A stretch of 64,000 nt of DNA from an uncultured Modestobacter sp. (GTDB lineage: Bacteria > Actinomycetota > Actinomycetes > Mycobacteriales > Geodermatophilaceae). The notes under the pieces were generated by a model that did no database searches, was not told where the DNA came from, and was given only the letters and a program-made list of their open reading frames with translations. The stretch covers positions 1 through 64,000 of the forward strand of contig NZ_CANKUD010000010.1 of the NCBI RefSeq assembly GCF_947486615.1, in the 5' to 3' direction. Below, one piece after another: positions 45,513 to 54,149 of this stretch. The position numbers and the translations under genes are program-made. Position 1 is the first letter of the stretch, and every line of letters begins with the position of its first letter.

Positions 45513-45518
45513 AGCCGG

Positions 45519-46079
45519 TCACGCCGGGAGGCTGGGCCCAGGTCGCGGCACGCGCGTGAGCCGGCGGAAGGTCGGGGCGGGTGGCGGCGGAACGGTGGCT
45601 GCCGGGTCGCGCCGGCGACGGAGTTCGAGCGCCAGGCTCTCCTCGCCGCGCGCCATCGCCCACCGGTGGTTCGCCGAGAACGCCGGTCGGAGCAGCCAGC
45701 TCGACCGCGCGAGCAGTGGCTTGGCCGCCGCCACCCGCCAGTCGTAGGTGATGACCACCTCCGGTCCGTCCGGGGTGAACATCCACCGGCCGGCGCCGAT
45801 CAGGTCCCCGGAGGCGGCCAGCGCGAAGCCCGTGTCGGTCATCGTCTCGGTGATCCGCAGCGTCCAGCGCAGCGTGTAGGGCAGCCACCCGGTGGTGAGC
45901 AGCTCGACCATGCGGCCGACGCCGTCGGGGTCGCCGTCCGCGACGGGTACCACGTCCAGGTAGACCGCCGGCCACCAGCGAGGGAGCGACTCGCTGTCGC
46001 TGAGCACCGCCCGCACCTCCGCGACGGTGCCGGCCACCCGCCAGGTCGAGACGAAGTGGTAGCTCGGGTCCCGGCTCAC
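45519..46079 (-). CDS. SRPBCC (START/polyketide cyclase-like) family protein
   Basis: 186 residues with the helix-grip ligand-binding fold: it opens YHFVSTWRVAGTVAEVRAVLSD, then WWPAVYLDVVPV, and a long C-terminal helix. The fold binds hydrophobic ligands; no substrate can be named. GTG 46079 is preferred; the frame runs upstream through an Ala-Trp repeat that looks non-coding. It ends seven bases from the 17-bp minisatellite. Confidence 0.75.
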   Translation of the reverse strand: MSRDPSYHFVSTWRVAGTVAEVRAVLSDSESLPRWWPAVYLDVVPVADGDPDGVGRMVELLTTGWLPYTLRWTLRITETMTDTGFALAASGDLIGAGRWMFTPDGPEVVITYDWRVAAAKPLLARSSWLLRPAFSANHRWAMARGEESLALELRRRRDPAATVPPPPAPTFRRLTRVPRPGPSLPA

Positions 46080-46318
46080 CTCTCGGACTCTCCTCGCGCT
46101 CAGCCCACTCGTCCACGCCCACGCCCACGCCCAGGCACATGCGCCGACCGCCACCGCGCATCGACTCGGGGGTGGCTGCAGCGGGTCACGCGTCCGATCT
46201 CGTTGCGGATCGACCCGGAAGGGTGATCAAGCACGGAGCCGGAGCGTCCGAAGACACAGGGACGACACCGGGACCGCCGCAGCGGCGGCCCCACCTCCAG
46301 GTCCGAGGACGGGCACCG

Positions 46319-48643
46319 ATGAGCAGACCCGCCGCAGCCGAGCAGCTGCGCCACGCCGCCGCACGGCTGCGACGCGCCGCTGCCCGCGTGCACCGGCCTG
46401 CCGACCTCGTCGAGCACACCCGCTGGCTGTTCTGCCTGTGCGCCCTGGGCGCGCTGGCGTTGACCTTCCTCTTCGTCCTGCCCGGCACCGGCGGCTGGTC
46501 GCTGCTGCTGCTGACCGTGAGCACCGCAGCGCTGGCCGTCTCGTGGTCCTGGCGGTACCGCGCCCGGCGGGCACGCCCAGCTTTCGACGTCACCGACGTG
46601 TTCGCCGTCCTGCTCTTCGCCACCGCCTGCCCACGGCCGGTGATCGGCCTGGGCATCGCCTTCCCGGCGATCTGGTACCGCACCCTCTACGGCCGGACGT
46701 GGCACAGTGCCGCCTACGGCCTCGCCACCTCGGTCGCCCTGGCCGTCGCCCTCGACACCTGGCGCCTGCTCCCCGGCCACGACGCACTGCTCGCCTCCGC
46801 CGCGGTGCTCGGCCAGCTGCCGGTGCTGCTGCTGACCGTCTTCGTCGTCCGGCACCTGGCCGTCGGGCTCTTCGCCCGCGACGCCGACCAGCGACGCGAC
46901 GCGGTGCTGGCCGCCCTCGGCGGGCAGCTGCTCGGCCTCACCGACCGGCGGGAGATCATGCGGCGGGCCTGGGCCACCGCGGAGGCCGTCTGCGCCACCA
47001 CCCCCGGCCTGCGCGCCGCGGTGCTGCACACCGACGGCGACCAGCTGCGGGTCGTCGGTTCGGCCGGCGGGTTCCTGCGGCCGATCGCGACACTGCCCCG
47101 GACGCTGGTGCCCACCGCACTCGTCCCGGACGAGGCGCGGCCGGTGGAGCCCTCGGCCGCGCTGGTGCTGAGCTCGGGCATCCGCGGTGAGTGGCTCTGC
47201 CTGCCCATGCCCGACTCGCCCGGCAGCTACATGCTGCTGGGGGCCTCGCCGACCGTCCCGCCCGAGGCCGTGCTGGCCGCCCAGTCGATGCTCAACCAGG
47301 TCGCGCTCGCCCTGCGCACCAGCAACGCGCACGCGGAGCTGCAGACCCGGGCGCTGACCGACGGCCTCACCGGACTGGCCAACCGGTCGGCGTTCTCCGC
47401 AGCACTGAACGACGCGCTGGCCCGGCCCGAGACCGAGTCGTGGGTCCTGTTCCTCGACCTGGACGACTTCAAGGTGGTCAACGACAGCCTCGGGCACCTG
47501 GCCGGCGACCGGCTGCTCGCCCACCTGGGCACCCAGCTGACCGCGACCCTGCGCCGCTCGGACGTCTGCGCGCGACTGGGCGGCGACGAGTTCGCCCTGC
47601 TGCTGCGCGGCGCCGGCGAGGACGACGCCCGCCAGATCGGCCAGCGCGTGCTCGAGCTGATCTCCACCCCGGTCCAGCTCGCCGAGGGCCTGGCCCGGAT
47701 CGGCGCCAGCGTCGGCGCCACCCGGGTCCAGCCCGGGGCGACCGAGACCCTCGTCGTCCACCGGGCGGACCTGGCGATGTACGCGGCTAAGGCCGCGGGC
47801 AAGAACCGGGTGCAGTTCTTCTCCACCGACCTGCTGCAGGTGGCCGACGCCGAGGCGGCCGAGGCCGAGCTGCGGGCCGCGGTCGACGGCGAGGAGCTGG
47901 TCCTGGCCTACCAGCCGGTCGTGTCGGCGACCGACGGCAGCTGCACCGCCGTCGAGGCGCTGGTCCGCTGGGCACACCCGCTGCGCGGACTGCTGGGACC
48001 CGACGCCTTCCTGCCGCTGGCCGACGAGACCGGCGCGATCGTGGCGCTGGGCGAGTGGGTGCTGCGCACGGCGTGCGCCGACGCGGCCGGCTGGTCCGTC
48101 GACGGCGCGCCGGTCGCGGTGCACGTCAACGCCTCCCCCACCCAGCTGGCCCACCCGCGGTTCGTCGAGCTGGTGCGGACGGCGCTGAGCGATGCCGGCC
48201 TCCCGCCGGAGCGACTGGTCATCGAGGTCACCGAGACCACCGTGCTCGACTCCCCCGTCGTCTCCGCCACGCTCGACGAGCTGGTCGCCCTCGGTGTGGG
48301 CATCGCGCTGGACGACTTCGGCACCGGCTACTCCGCGCTCACCACGCTGCGCAGCCTGCCGATCAACATCGTCAAGATCGACCGGTCGTTCGTCGCCGGT
48401 GTGCTCACCGAGGCCGCGGACCAGGCGGTGGTGCAGGCGATCGTGCAGATGGCCACCCGGCTGGGCCTGGAGACGGTGGCCGAGGGCGTCGAGTCCGTGG
48501 AGCAGCAGACCTTCCTGCAGGAGGCCGGCATCGGCGGCCTGCAGGGCTTCCTCCACCTGCCGCCCGCACCGCCGGCGGAGTTCGAGGCATGGCTCGCGGA
48601 GAACCGTCGCCGGTCCGACGCCGGCGAGCTCACCCCCGCCTGA
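46319..48643 (+). CDS. membrane-bound GGDEF-EAL c-di-GMP enzyme
   Basis: 774 residues. About five to six membrane helices lie in 35-185, then a GAF-like region (about 195-335), GGDEF domain (about 345-510) and EAL domain (about 525-770). GGDEF near 421 is intact, with the inhibitory RxxD site (RRSD) five residues before. In EAL, EALVRW, VHVNASP, IEVTET, DDFGTG, VKID and EGVE are present, so hydrolysis is also plausible. Start is ATG 46319; an upstream frame to 46139 lacks sense. It is the second complete c-di-GMP enzyme in the window. Confidence 0.9.
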   Translation: MSRPAAAEQLRHAAARLRRAAARVHRPADLVEHTRWLFCLCALGALALTFLFVLPGTGGWSLLLLTVSTAALAVSWSWRYRARRARPAFDVTDVFAVLLFATACPRPVIGLGIAFPAIWYRTLYGRTWHSAAYGLATSVALAVALDTWRLLPGHDALLASAAVLGQLPVLLLTVFVVRHLAVGLFARDADQRRDAVLAALGGQLLGLTDRREIMRRAWATAEAVCATTPGLRAAVLHTDGDQLRVVGSAGGFLRPIATLPRTLVPTALVPDEARPVEPSAALVLSSGIRGEWLCLPMPDSPGSYMLLGASPTVPPEAVLAAQSMLNQVALALRTSNAHAELQTRALTDGLTGLANRSAFSAALNDALARPETESWVLFLDLDDFKVVNDSLGHLAGDRLLAHLGTQLTATLRRSDVCARLGGDEFALLLRGAGEDDARQIGQRVLELISTPVQLAEGLARIGASVGATRVQPGATETLVVHRADLAMYAAKAAGKNRVQFFSTDLLQVADAEAAEAELRAAVDGEELVLAYQPVVSATDGSCTAVEALVRWAHPLRGLLGPDAFLPLADETGAIVALGEWVLRTACADAAGWSVDGAPVAVHVNASPTQLAHPRFVELVRTALSDAGLPPERLVIEVTETTVLDSPVVSATLDELVALGVGIALDDFGTGYSALTTLRSLPINIVKIDRSFVAGVLTEAADQAVVQAIVQMATRLGLETVAEGVESVEQQTFLQEAGIGGLQGFLHLPPAPPAEFEAWLAENRRRSDAGELTPA

Positions 48644-48654
48644 CCCGCTGGCAG

Positions 48655-48681
48655 GGCGGGGCGGCCCCCGACCGCCCCGCC
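48655..48681 (+). terminator. terminator after the GGDEF-EAL gene
   Basis: GGCGGGGCGG (48655-48664) pairs perfectly with CCGCCCCGCC (48672-48681) around a 7-base loop, 12 bases beyond the stop codon and 60 bases before the transporter gene. Confidence 0.65.
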
Positions 48682-48742
48682 GCCGGTCCCGCGGTGTGCG
48701 GGCTCACAGCGGGGGCTGTGACACCCTCGCGGCGATGTCCGC

Positions 48743-49531
48743 ATGACCGGGTGGGAGATGGTCGCGGTGGCCGCCGCCGGGCTGGCCGCCGGCTCGATCA
48801 ACGCCGTCGTCGGCTCGGGCACCCTGGTGACCTTCCCGGTGCTGCTGGCGGTCGGCCTCCCCCCGGTCACCGCCACGATCACCAACTCCCTGGGCCTGGT
48901 GCCCGGCAACCTCACCGGCGCGATCGGCTACCGGCGGGAGCTGCGCGGCCAGCGCGGCCTGCTGGTGCGGTTGTTCCCCGCCTCCGTGCTCGGCGCCCTC
49001 ACCGGCGCCTTCCTGCTGCTGCACCTGCCCGCGGCCGCCTTCGAGGCGATCGTCCCCGGGCTGGTGGCGCTGGCCGTCGTCCTGGTCGCGGTGCAGCCGC
49101 TGCTGCAGCGCCGACTGGCCGCCCGGCGCGCCCGCGCCGGCACCTCGGAGGACCCCGGGCCGATCGGCCGCGGCCGGGTCGCCGCGCTGTTCGCCGGCGC
49201 CTACGTCACCGGCACCTACGGCGGCTACTTCGCCGCCAGCCAGGGCGTGCTGCAGATCGGCATCTTCGGGCTGCTGCTGCGCGAGCCGCTGCAGCGGCTC
49301 AACGCGATCAAGAACGTGCTCACCCTCGGGGTGAACGCGGTCGCCGCGCTGGCCTACGTCGTCGTCGCCACCGACCGGGTCGACTGGCGGGCGGCCGGTC
49401 TCGTCGCCGCCGGCTCGCTGGTCGGCGGGTACCTGGGGTCCACGTTCGGCCGGCGGCTGCCCGCCACGGTGCTGCGGGCCGCCATCGTCGCCCTCGGGCT
49501 GGTCGCGATCACCGTGCTGCTGCGCCGGTGA
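48743..49531 (+). CDS. TauE/SafE-family (TSUP) transporter, first of a pair
   Basis: 262 residues, about eight membrane helices in two repeated halves. Both halves carry the family pattern: SINAVVGSGTLVTFPVLLA near 18-36 and GTYGGYFAASQGVLQIGIF near 155-173. Family members export sulfite, sulfonates or other small anions; the substrate is unknown here. Start is ATG 48743. Its stop overlaps the next gene's GTG (GTGA), so the two are co-translated. Confidence 0.85.
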   Translation: MTGWEMVAVAAAGLAAGSINAVVGSGTLVTFPVLLAVGLPPVTATITNSLGLVPGNLTGAIGYRRELRGQRGLLVRLFPASVLGALTGAFLLLHLPAAAFEAIVPGLVALAVVLVAVQPLLQRRLAARRARAGTSEDPGPIGRGRVAALFAGAYVTGTYGGYFAASQGVLQIGIFGLLLREPLQRLNAIKNVLTLGVNAVAALAYVVVATDRVDWRAAGLVAAGSLVGGYLGSTFGRRLPATVLRAAIVALGLVAITVLLRR

Positions 49532-50301
49532 CCGCCGCCGAGATCGCCCTGCTGGTGGCCGCCGGGTTCGCCGCCGGGCTGATCGGCAGCATCGCCGGGC
49601 TCGCCTCGCTGTTCAGCTACCCGGCGCTGCTGGCCACCGGCATCCCGCCGGTCACCGCCAACGTCACCAACACCGTCGCACTGGTGCTCACCGGCGTCGG
49701 CTCGGTGAGCGCCTCACGCCCCGAGCTCGCCGGTCAGCGGGACCGGCTGGTCCGGCTCGGCATCGCCGGCGTCCTCGGTGGCGCGACCGGCGCCGTCCTG
49801 CTGCTGCTCACCCCGGCGGGGGCGTTCGAGCGGGTGGTGCCCTTCCTCATCGCCGGCGCCTCGGTGCTGCTGCTGGTGCAGCGCCGGCCGGCCGACCTCG
49901 CCGCCGAGGGCGCCCAGCTGCGGGCCGGGCAGTCGCACCGCGACCACTGGGTCGTCGTGCCGGTGACGTTCCTCGTCTCGATCTACGGCGGCTACTTCGG
50001 CGCCGCCGCCGGCACGATGATGCTCGCGGTGTACCTGCTCACCACCGGGGAGGGCCTGGCCCGCAGCAACGCGCTGCGCAACGCCGTCCTCGGGCTGGCC
50101 AACGGGGTGGCCGCCGTCGGCTACGCCGTGTTCGCCGACGTCGCGTGGCTGGCCGCGCTGCCCCTTGCCGTCGGGCTGTTCGCCGGCGGCCGGCTCGGGC
50201 CGCGGGTGGTGCGCCGGGTGCCGCAGACGCTGCTGCGCCGGGTGATCGCCGTCGCCGGTCTCGGGCTGGCCCTCCACCTGGGGCTGGACGCCTTCGGCTG
50301 A
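49528..50301 (+). CDS. TauE/SafE-family (TSUP) transporter, second of a pair
   Basis: 257 residues, same fold as the upstream protein but only moderately similar: GLIGSIAGLASLFSYPALLA and SIYGGYFGAAAGTMMLAVYL. The GTG at 49528 overlaps the previous stop. Two different TSUP proteins translated together could form a heteromeric exporter or two separate transporters; the sequence does not decide. Confidence 0.83.
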   Translation: MTAAEIALLVAAGFAAGLIGSIAGLASLFSYPALLATGIPPVTANVTNTVALVLTGVGSVSASRPELAGQRDRLVRLGIAGVLGGATGAVLLLLTPAGAFERVVPFLIAGASVLLLVQRRPADLAAEGAQLRAGQSHRDHWVVVPVTFLVSIYGGYFGAAAGTMMLAVYLLTTGEGLARSNALRNAVLGLANGVAAVGYAVFADVAWLAALPLAVGLFAGGRLGPRVVRRVPQTLLRRVIAVAGLGLALHLGLDAFG

Positions 50302-50381
50302 GGGCCCCGCTGGTGTCCGGGCGCCCGGCCCGGCAGGGTGGTCCGGGTGCCGATCCCGGCACCGCACCGACAGGAGGCACC

Positions 50382-51131
50382 ATGACCGGCCCCGGCCCAG
50401 CGGCGCAACGGTTCGTCCAGGCGCTCGACCAGCTGCCGCCACCGGAGCTGCGCGGGCCGGAGATGCTCGCCGTCCGGCTCTCCCGGGCGTGCCTGACCGC
50501 CCTGCCGGTCGACGGGGCGGGCCTGAGCATCCACGACCACGACGGGCTGCGGACGCCGATCGGCGCCAGCGACCCGACCACCGCCCTGGCCGAGCGGCTG
50601 CAGTTCACCCACGGTGCCGGGCCGGCCCTGCGCGCGCACGACGGCGGGGCGGCGATCGCCTTCGACCCCGCCGACATCGCCCGCAACTGGCCCGAGCTGC
50701 ACAGCGCCCTGGTGGGCGAGACGCCGTTCTCCGCGGTGCTGTCGGTGCCGCTGCTGCCCCCGCTCGGGCCGCTGGTGGTGCTCGACCTCTACGTCCGGGA
50801 CGCACGCGCCCTGCCGGCCACCGACCGGGAGGACGTCGCCGACGTGACCATCGCACTGACCCGGGCGATGGTCGCCGCCGCACTCGGCGCACCGGTGGAG
50901 GACGGCGCCCGCGGCTGGTGGGACGGTCCCGACGCGCTCCGCCGGGCCCGGGTCTGGCAGGCCACCGGGATGGTCAACGTCGCCTTCGGGCTGGACACCG
51001 CCGACGCCCTCGCGGTGCTCAAGGCGCACGCCTTCGCCGGCGACCGGGTGGTGGACGACGTCGCCGACGACCTGGTCACCGGGCGGCTGTCGCTCGACGA
51101 GCTGCGCCCCGCCGCCGACACCGACCGCTGA
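50382..51131 (+). CDS. GAF-ANTAR domain regulator
   Basis: 249 residues. A GAF-type sensory domain covers about 15-165 (LTALPVDGAGLSIHDHDGLRTPIGASD) and a C-terminal ANTAR domain about 185-240 (RARVWQATGMVNVAFGLDTADALAVLKAHAF). ANTAR proteins bind paired RNA hairpins and prevent termination. No such paired hairpins were recognised nearby. Start is ATG 50382 with AGGAGG five bases upstream. Confidence 0.85.
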   Translation: MTGPGPAAQRFVQALDQLPPPELRGPEMLAVRLSRACLTALPVDGAGLSIHDHDGLRTPIGASDPTTALAERLQFTHGAGPALRAHDGGAAIAFDPADIARNWPELHSALVGETPFSAVLSVPLLPPLGPLVVLDLYVRDARALPATDREDVADVTIALTRAMVAAALGAPVEDGARGWWDGPDALRRARVWQATGMVNVAFGLDTADALAVLKAHAFAGDRVVDDVADDLVTGRLSLDELRPAADTDR

Positions 51132-51398
51132 GCGCCGCCCGCCGTATCGACCGCTGGAGCGGCTGGTGTCGGAGGCCCCCACCTGGTCGGCGCGGCGGCC
51201 CTGGGGCTGGCCGCGCTGATGGTCGGCGCGACCGTGACCAACGTGCTGGTGCTGGACACCAGCCCGGTGCTCACCGTGCTGCTCGGGCTGGCCGCCGGCG
51301 GCGTCGCCTGGGACCGGCTCGGTCGGCGGGGGCTCGGTCGGCGGGGGCTCGGTCGGCGGGGGCAGGGCCGACCGAGCGAGCTCAGCTCCCGCCGGTGA
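51132..51398 (+). pseudogene. remnant of a DoxX-like membrane protein, no start codon
   Basis: The frame right after the ANTAR stop stays open for 89 codons. It reads like the C-terminal half of a small DoxX-type protein (HLVGAAALGLAALMVGATVT, then SPVLTVLLGLAAGGVAWDRLG) but has no start upstream of the matching part. The first in-frame ATG (51218) is inside a helix. The end is a threefold LGRRG repeat. I take it as a decayed remnant, with low certainty about the family. Confidence 0.4.
51316..51360. repeat. three tandem copies of a 15-bp unit
   Basis: GGCTCGGTCGGCGGG repeats exactly at 51316, 51331 and 51346. In the DoxX-like frame it encodes LGRRG three times. It lies between the remnant's helix and the stop of the convergent membrane gene. 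Confidence 0.9.
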
Positions 51399-52233
51399 CG
51401 TAGGCCGACAGCAGCAGCACGAAGGCGCTGGCGGTGATCAGCAGCCGGGCCGGGGTCAGCCCGTTGAGCAGGCCGGCGATCACCCCGACGTTCGACGCCC
51501 GGGCCTCGGCGGCCTGCGCGCCGCGACGGAGCAGCCGCACCTCGTCGGCCAGCAGGGTGCCACCGGCGCCCAGCAGCGACAGCCCCAGGACGACGAAGAC
51601 CAGGGAGAGCCGCTGGTCGAAGGTGTCGACGGCCGGGGCCAGGAAGAGCACCACGATCAGGCCGAGCAGCAGACCCAGGCCCGCGCCGGCCACCGGTGCC
51701 CACGGGCCCATCCGGATCAGCGGGTCACCGGGGCGGGGCATCCGCGGGCGCGGCCGGGGCTTCCCGACGTTGACCGGGGTGGTCGGGTAGGGGGTGCCGG
51801 GCTGGTCGGGGGCGTGTCCCGGGACCGACCCGGTCGGCGGCCCCGGCTCCCGGGCCGGCCCCGGCTCGGGCGCCGACCCGTGCCCGAGTGCCGACCCGTG
51901 CTCCCGGGCCGGCCCCGGCTCGGGCGCCGACCCGTGCCCGAGTGCCGACCCGTGCTCCGGTGCCGGCACCTGCTCGTGCGCCGCCTCCTGCTCGGGTGCC
52001 GGCACCTGGTCGCCGGACGGCGGCTCCCCCGGCGCGGCCATCGGGTGCGGTGCGCCGTCGGGCGGCCCACCGGCGCTCCGCTGGTCGGGCACCATCCCCG
52101 CCGCCGTGGCCCCCGTCGCCGCGGAGCCCGGCGGGACCGTCCCCGGTTGCGTGGGCCCTGCCTGCTGGTCCTCGGGCCGTCGTCGGTCGCGGTCGACCCA
52201 TCCGGCCGCCAGCACGTCCTGCTCGTCGCTCAT
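51382..52233 (-). CDS. membrane protein with long repetitive low-complexity head
   Basis: 283 residues. The first 165 or so are Pro/Gly/Glu/His-rich and disordered, including an exact 18-residue duplication (HGSALGHGSAPEPGPARE type). Three membrane helices follow: APVAGAGLGLLLGLIVVLFL, LSLVFVVLGLSLLGAGGTLLA and ARLLITASAFVLLLSAYV. ATG 52233 is the only reasonable start. Function unknown. Its 3' end overlaps the DoxX-like remnant. Confidence 0.65.
   Translation of the reverse strand: MSDEQDVLAAGWVDRDRRRPEDQQAGPTQPGTVPPGSAATGATAAGMVPDQRSAGGPPDGAPHPMAAPGEPPSGDQVPAPEQEAAHEQVPAPEHGSALGHGSAPEPGPAREHGSALGHGSAPEPGPAREPGPPTGSVPGHAPDQPGTPYPTTPVNVGKPRPRPRMPRPGDPLIRMGPWAPVAGAGLGLLLGLIVVLFLAPAVDTFDQRLSLVFVVLGLSLLGAGGTLLADEVRLLRRGAQAAEARASNVGVIAGLLNGLTPARLLITASAFVLLLSAYVTGGS
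51846..51953. repeat. perfect 54-bp direct duplication inside the 51382 gene
   Basis: 51846-51899 and 51900-51953 are identical. 54 is a multiple of three, so the duplication adds 18 residues without shifting the frame. It lies in the low-complexity head of the membrane protein, where copy number could vary between strains. Confidence 0.9.
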
Positions 52234-52392
52234 CTCTGCGATCACCTCGGCGCGGACGCTAGGTCGCCACTCCGACGAACCGCCGCAGGTGGTCGGGTGT
52301 GGCGGGCGGGGCGGGTGGGGCCCCGGCGGGGAGTGACCGACCGTGGTCCTCCGCGGCCGGAGCGTCAGCGCGGCGGCGACCCGGGACCGGCG

Positions 52393-52433
52393 GACGGCAG
52401 GGACGGCGGCGCACGGCCGTCGTCCCTGCCGTC
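52393..52433 (-). terminator. terminator after the GH13 gene
   Basis: GACGGCAGGGAC (52393-52404) and GTCCCTGCCGTC (52422-52433) form a perfect 12-bp stem; the 17-base loop can pair further (GGC with GCC). It begins four bases past the stop of the glycoside hydrolase. Confidence 0.7.
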
Positions 52434-52436
52434 GGC

Positions 52437-54116
52437 TCACAGCAGCCGGCGGCTGTCCTCGGCGACCACCCGCAGCCAGCGGAACCCGTAGCCCTCCAGC
52501 GCGAGCTCGGCCGACCCGTCGTCGGCCAGCGCGGCACCGCCGGCCGTGAGCAGGTCCTCCAGCCGGTGGGTGGCACCGCAGCCGGGCACGGTGAGCGGCA
52601 CCGAGACCGGCTCGGCGCCCAGGTTGTGCACGGCGACCAGCGCACCGTCGTCCCAGGTGCACAGGTGCGCCAGGACGGCGGCGTGCGGCTGCTCGAGCAG
52701 CTGGAAGCCGCCCCAGCCGAGCTCCGGGCTCTCCCGGTAGCGGCGGATCAGCAGCTTCATGAACGACAGCAGCGAGTCCGGGTCGCGGCGCTGGTCGGCG
52801 ACGTTGACGAACTCGGGGGCGAACCCGCCGTCGACCACCGGCCGGGTCAGCTTCTTCGCCGGGGCGTCGGAGAACCCGCCGTTGGCGCCGCTGGTCCACT
52901 GCATCGGGGTGCGCACCGACAGCCGGCTGCCGGCCGAGAGGTCTTCCCCCATGCCGATCTCCTCGCCGTAGAACAGCACCGGGGTGCCGGGCAGCGAGAA
53001 CAGCAGGCTGTAGACCATCCGCACCCGCCGCGGGTCGCCGGCCAGCATCGGCGGCAGCCGGCGGATCAGGCCCCGGTCGTAGACCTGCATGTCCGGCTCG
53101 GGGCCGAACGCGGCGAAGACCTCGGCGCGCTCGTCGTCGTCCAGCTTGTCCAGGGTCAGCTCGTCGTGGTTGCGCACGAACGTGCCCCACTGGCTGTCCG
53201 GGGAGATCTCCGGGCGAGCCGCCAGCGAGGCGGCCAGCGGGCCGGCGTCGCCCCGGGCCAGCGACAGGTACATCTGCTGCATCGTGTTGAAGTCGAACTG
53301 CATGGTCAGCTCGTCGCCGTCCTGGCCGCCGAAGAACTCCGCCTGCTGCTCGAACGGCAGGTTCACCTCGCCCAGCAGCACCCCCGAGCCGGTCCGCCGG
53401 CCGAGGAAGGCGCGCAGCGCGCGCAGGTACTCGTGCGGGTCGGGGAAGTGCGACGCGGAGTCGTCGTCCACCCCGGCGGTCTCCAGCAGGAACGGGACGG
53501 CGTCGACCCGGAAGCCGGACAGCCCGAGCTCCAGCCAGAAGCCCATGATCTTGGCGATCTCGTCCCGGACCCGCGGATTGGTGACGTCGAGGTCGGGCTG
53601 CTCGGAGTAGAAGCGGTGCAGGTACCAGGTGTCGGTCTCCGGGCTGTGCGTCCAGATGCCGCCCTCGGCGTCGGGGAAGACCACCTGGTCGCTGGTGTCC
53701 GGCGGCTCCTCCTCCCGCCAGACGTAGAAGTCCCGGTACGGGGAGTCCTTGCTCGCCTTGGCCGAGGTGAACCACGGGTGCTGGTCGGAGGTGTGGTTGA
53801 CGACCAGGTCGGCGATGACCCGCATGCCGCGGTCCTTCGCCGTCCGGATCATCTCGACCAGGTCACCGTGGGTGCCCAGCCGCGGGTCGACCCCGTAGTA
53901 GTCGGTGATGTCGTAGCCGTCGTCCCGGCCGGCCGTCGGGTAGAAGGGCATCAGCCACAGGCAGGTGACGCCGAGGTCGGCCAGGTGGTCCAGCCGCTGG
54001 GCCAGCCCCTCCAGGTCGCCGACGCCGTCGCCGTTCCAGTCCATGAACGTCTCGACGTCCAGGCAGTAGACGACGGCGTTCTTCCACCACAGGTCCGACG
54101 TGTCGGTGATGCGCAT
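52437..54116 (-). CDS. GH13 alpha-amylase family enzyme (trehalose synthase/amylase-like)
   Basis: 559 residues. The (beta/alpha)8 barrel has catalytic D205 (GFRVDAV), E250 (GEVN) and transition-state D318 (RNHDEL), plus DLVVNHTSDQHPWF. A C-terminal beta domain ends in YGFRWLRV. Relatives act on alpha-glucans, maltose or trehalose; the exact reaction is unclear. Start is ATG 54116 with GAGGAG five bases upstream. It follows the LLM gene by 33 bases in one operon. Confidence 0.88.
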   Translation of the reverse strand: MRITDTSDLWWKNAVVYCLDVETFMDWNGDGVGDLEGLAQRLDHLADLGVTCLWLMPFYPTAGRDDGYDITDYYGVDPRLGTHGDLVEMIRTAKDRGMRVIADLVVNHTSDQHPWFTSAKASKDSPYRDFYVWREEEPPDTSDQVVFPDAEGGIWTHSPETDTWYLHRFYSEQPDLDVTNPRVRDEIAKIMGFWLELGLSGFRVDAVPFLLETAGVDDDSASHFPDPHEYLRALRAFLGRRTGSGVLLGEVNLPFEQQAEFFGGQDGDELTMQFDFNTMQQMYLSLARGDAGPLAASLAARPEISPDSQWGTFVRNHDELTLDKLDDDERAEVFAAFGPEPDMQVYDRGLIRRLPPMLAGDPRRVRMVYSLLFSLPGTPVLFYGEEIGMGEDLSAGSRLSVRTPMQWTSGANGGFSDAPAKKLTRPVVDGGFAPEFVNVADQRRDPDSLLSFMKLLIRRYRESPELGWGGFQLLEQPHAAVLAHLCTWDDGALVAVHNLGAEPVSVPLTVPGCGATHRLEDLLTAGGAALADDGSAELALEGYGFRWLRVVAEDSRRLL

Positions 54117-54149
54117 GTCGCTCCTCTTCTCGGGGCGGGTGGAGCGGGG

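Noticed and set aside
45388-46161. 257-residue minus-strand frame covering the 17-bp repeats
   Set aside because: It lies out of frame with the SRPBCC gene and its tail is only the translated repeat (GRSRSW units).
50382-51131. ANTAR target hairpin pair near the GAF-ANTAR gene
   Set aside because: No two adjacent short hairpins with the expected hexaloop layout were found in the flanking leaders.
51846-51953. CRISPR-like repeats
   Set aside because: Two exact adjacent copies inside a reading frame, multiple of three, so a coding duplication.
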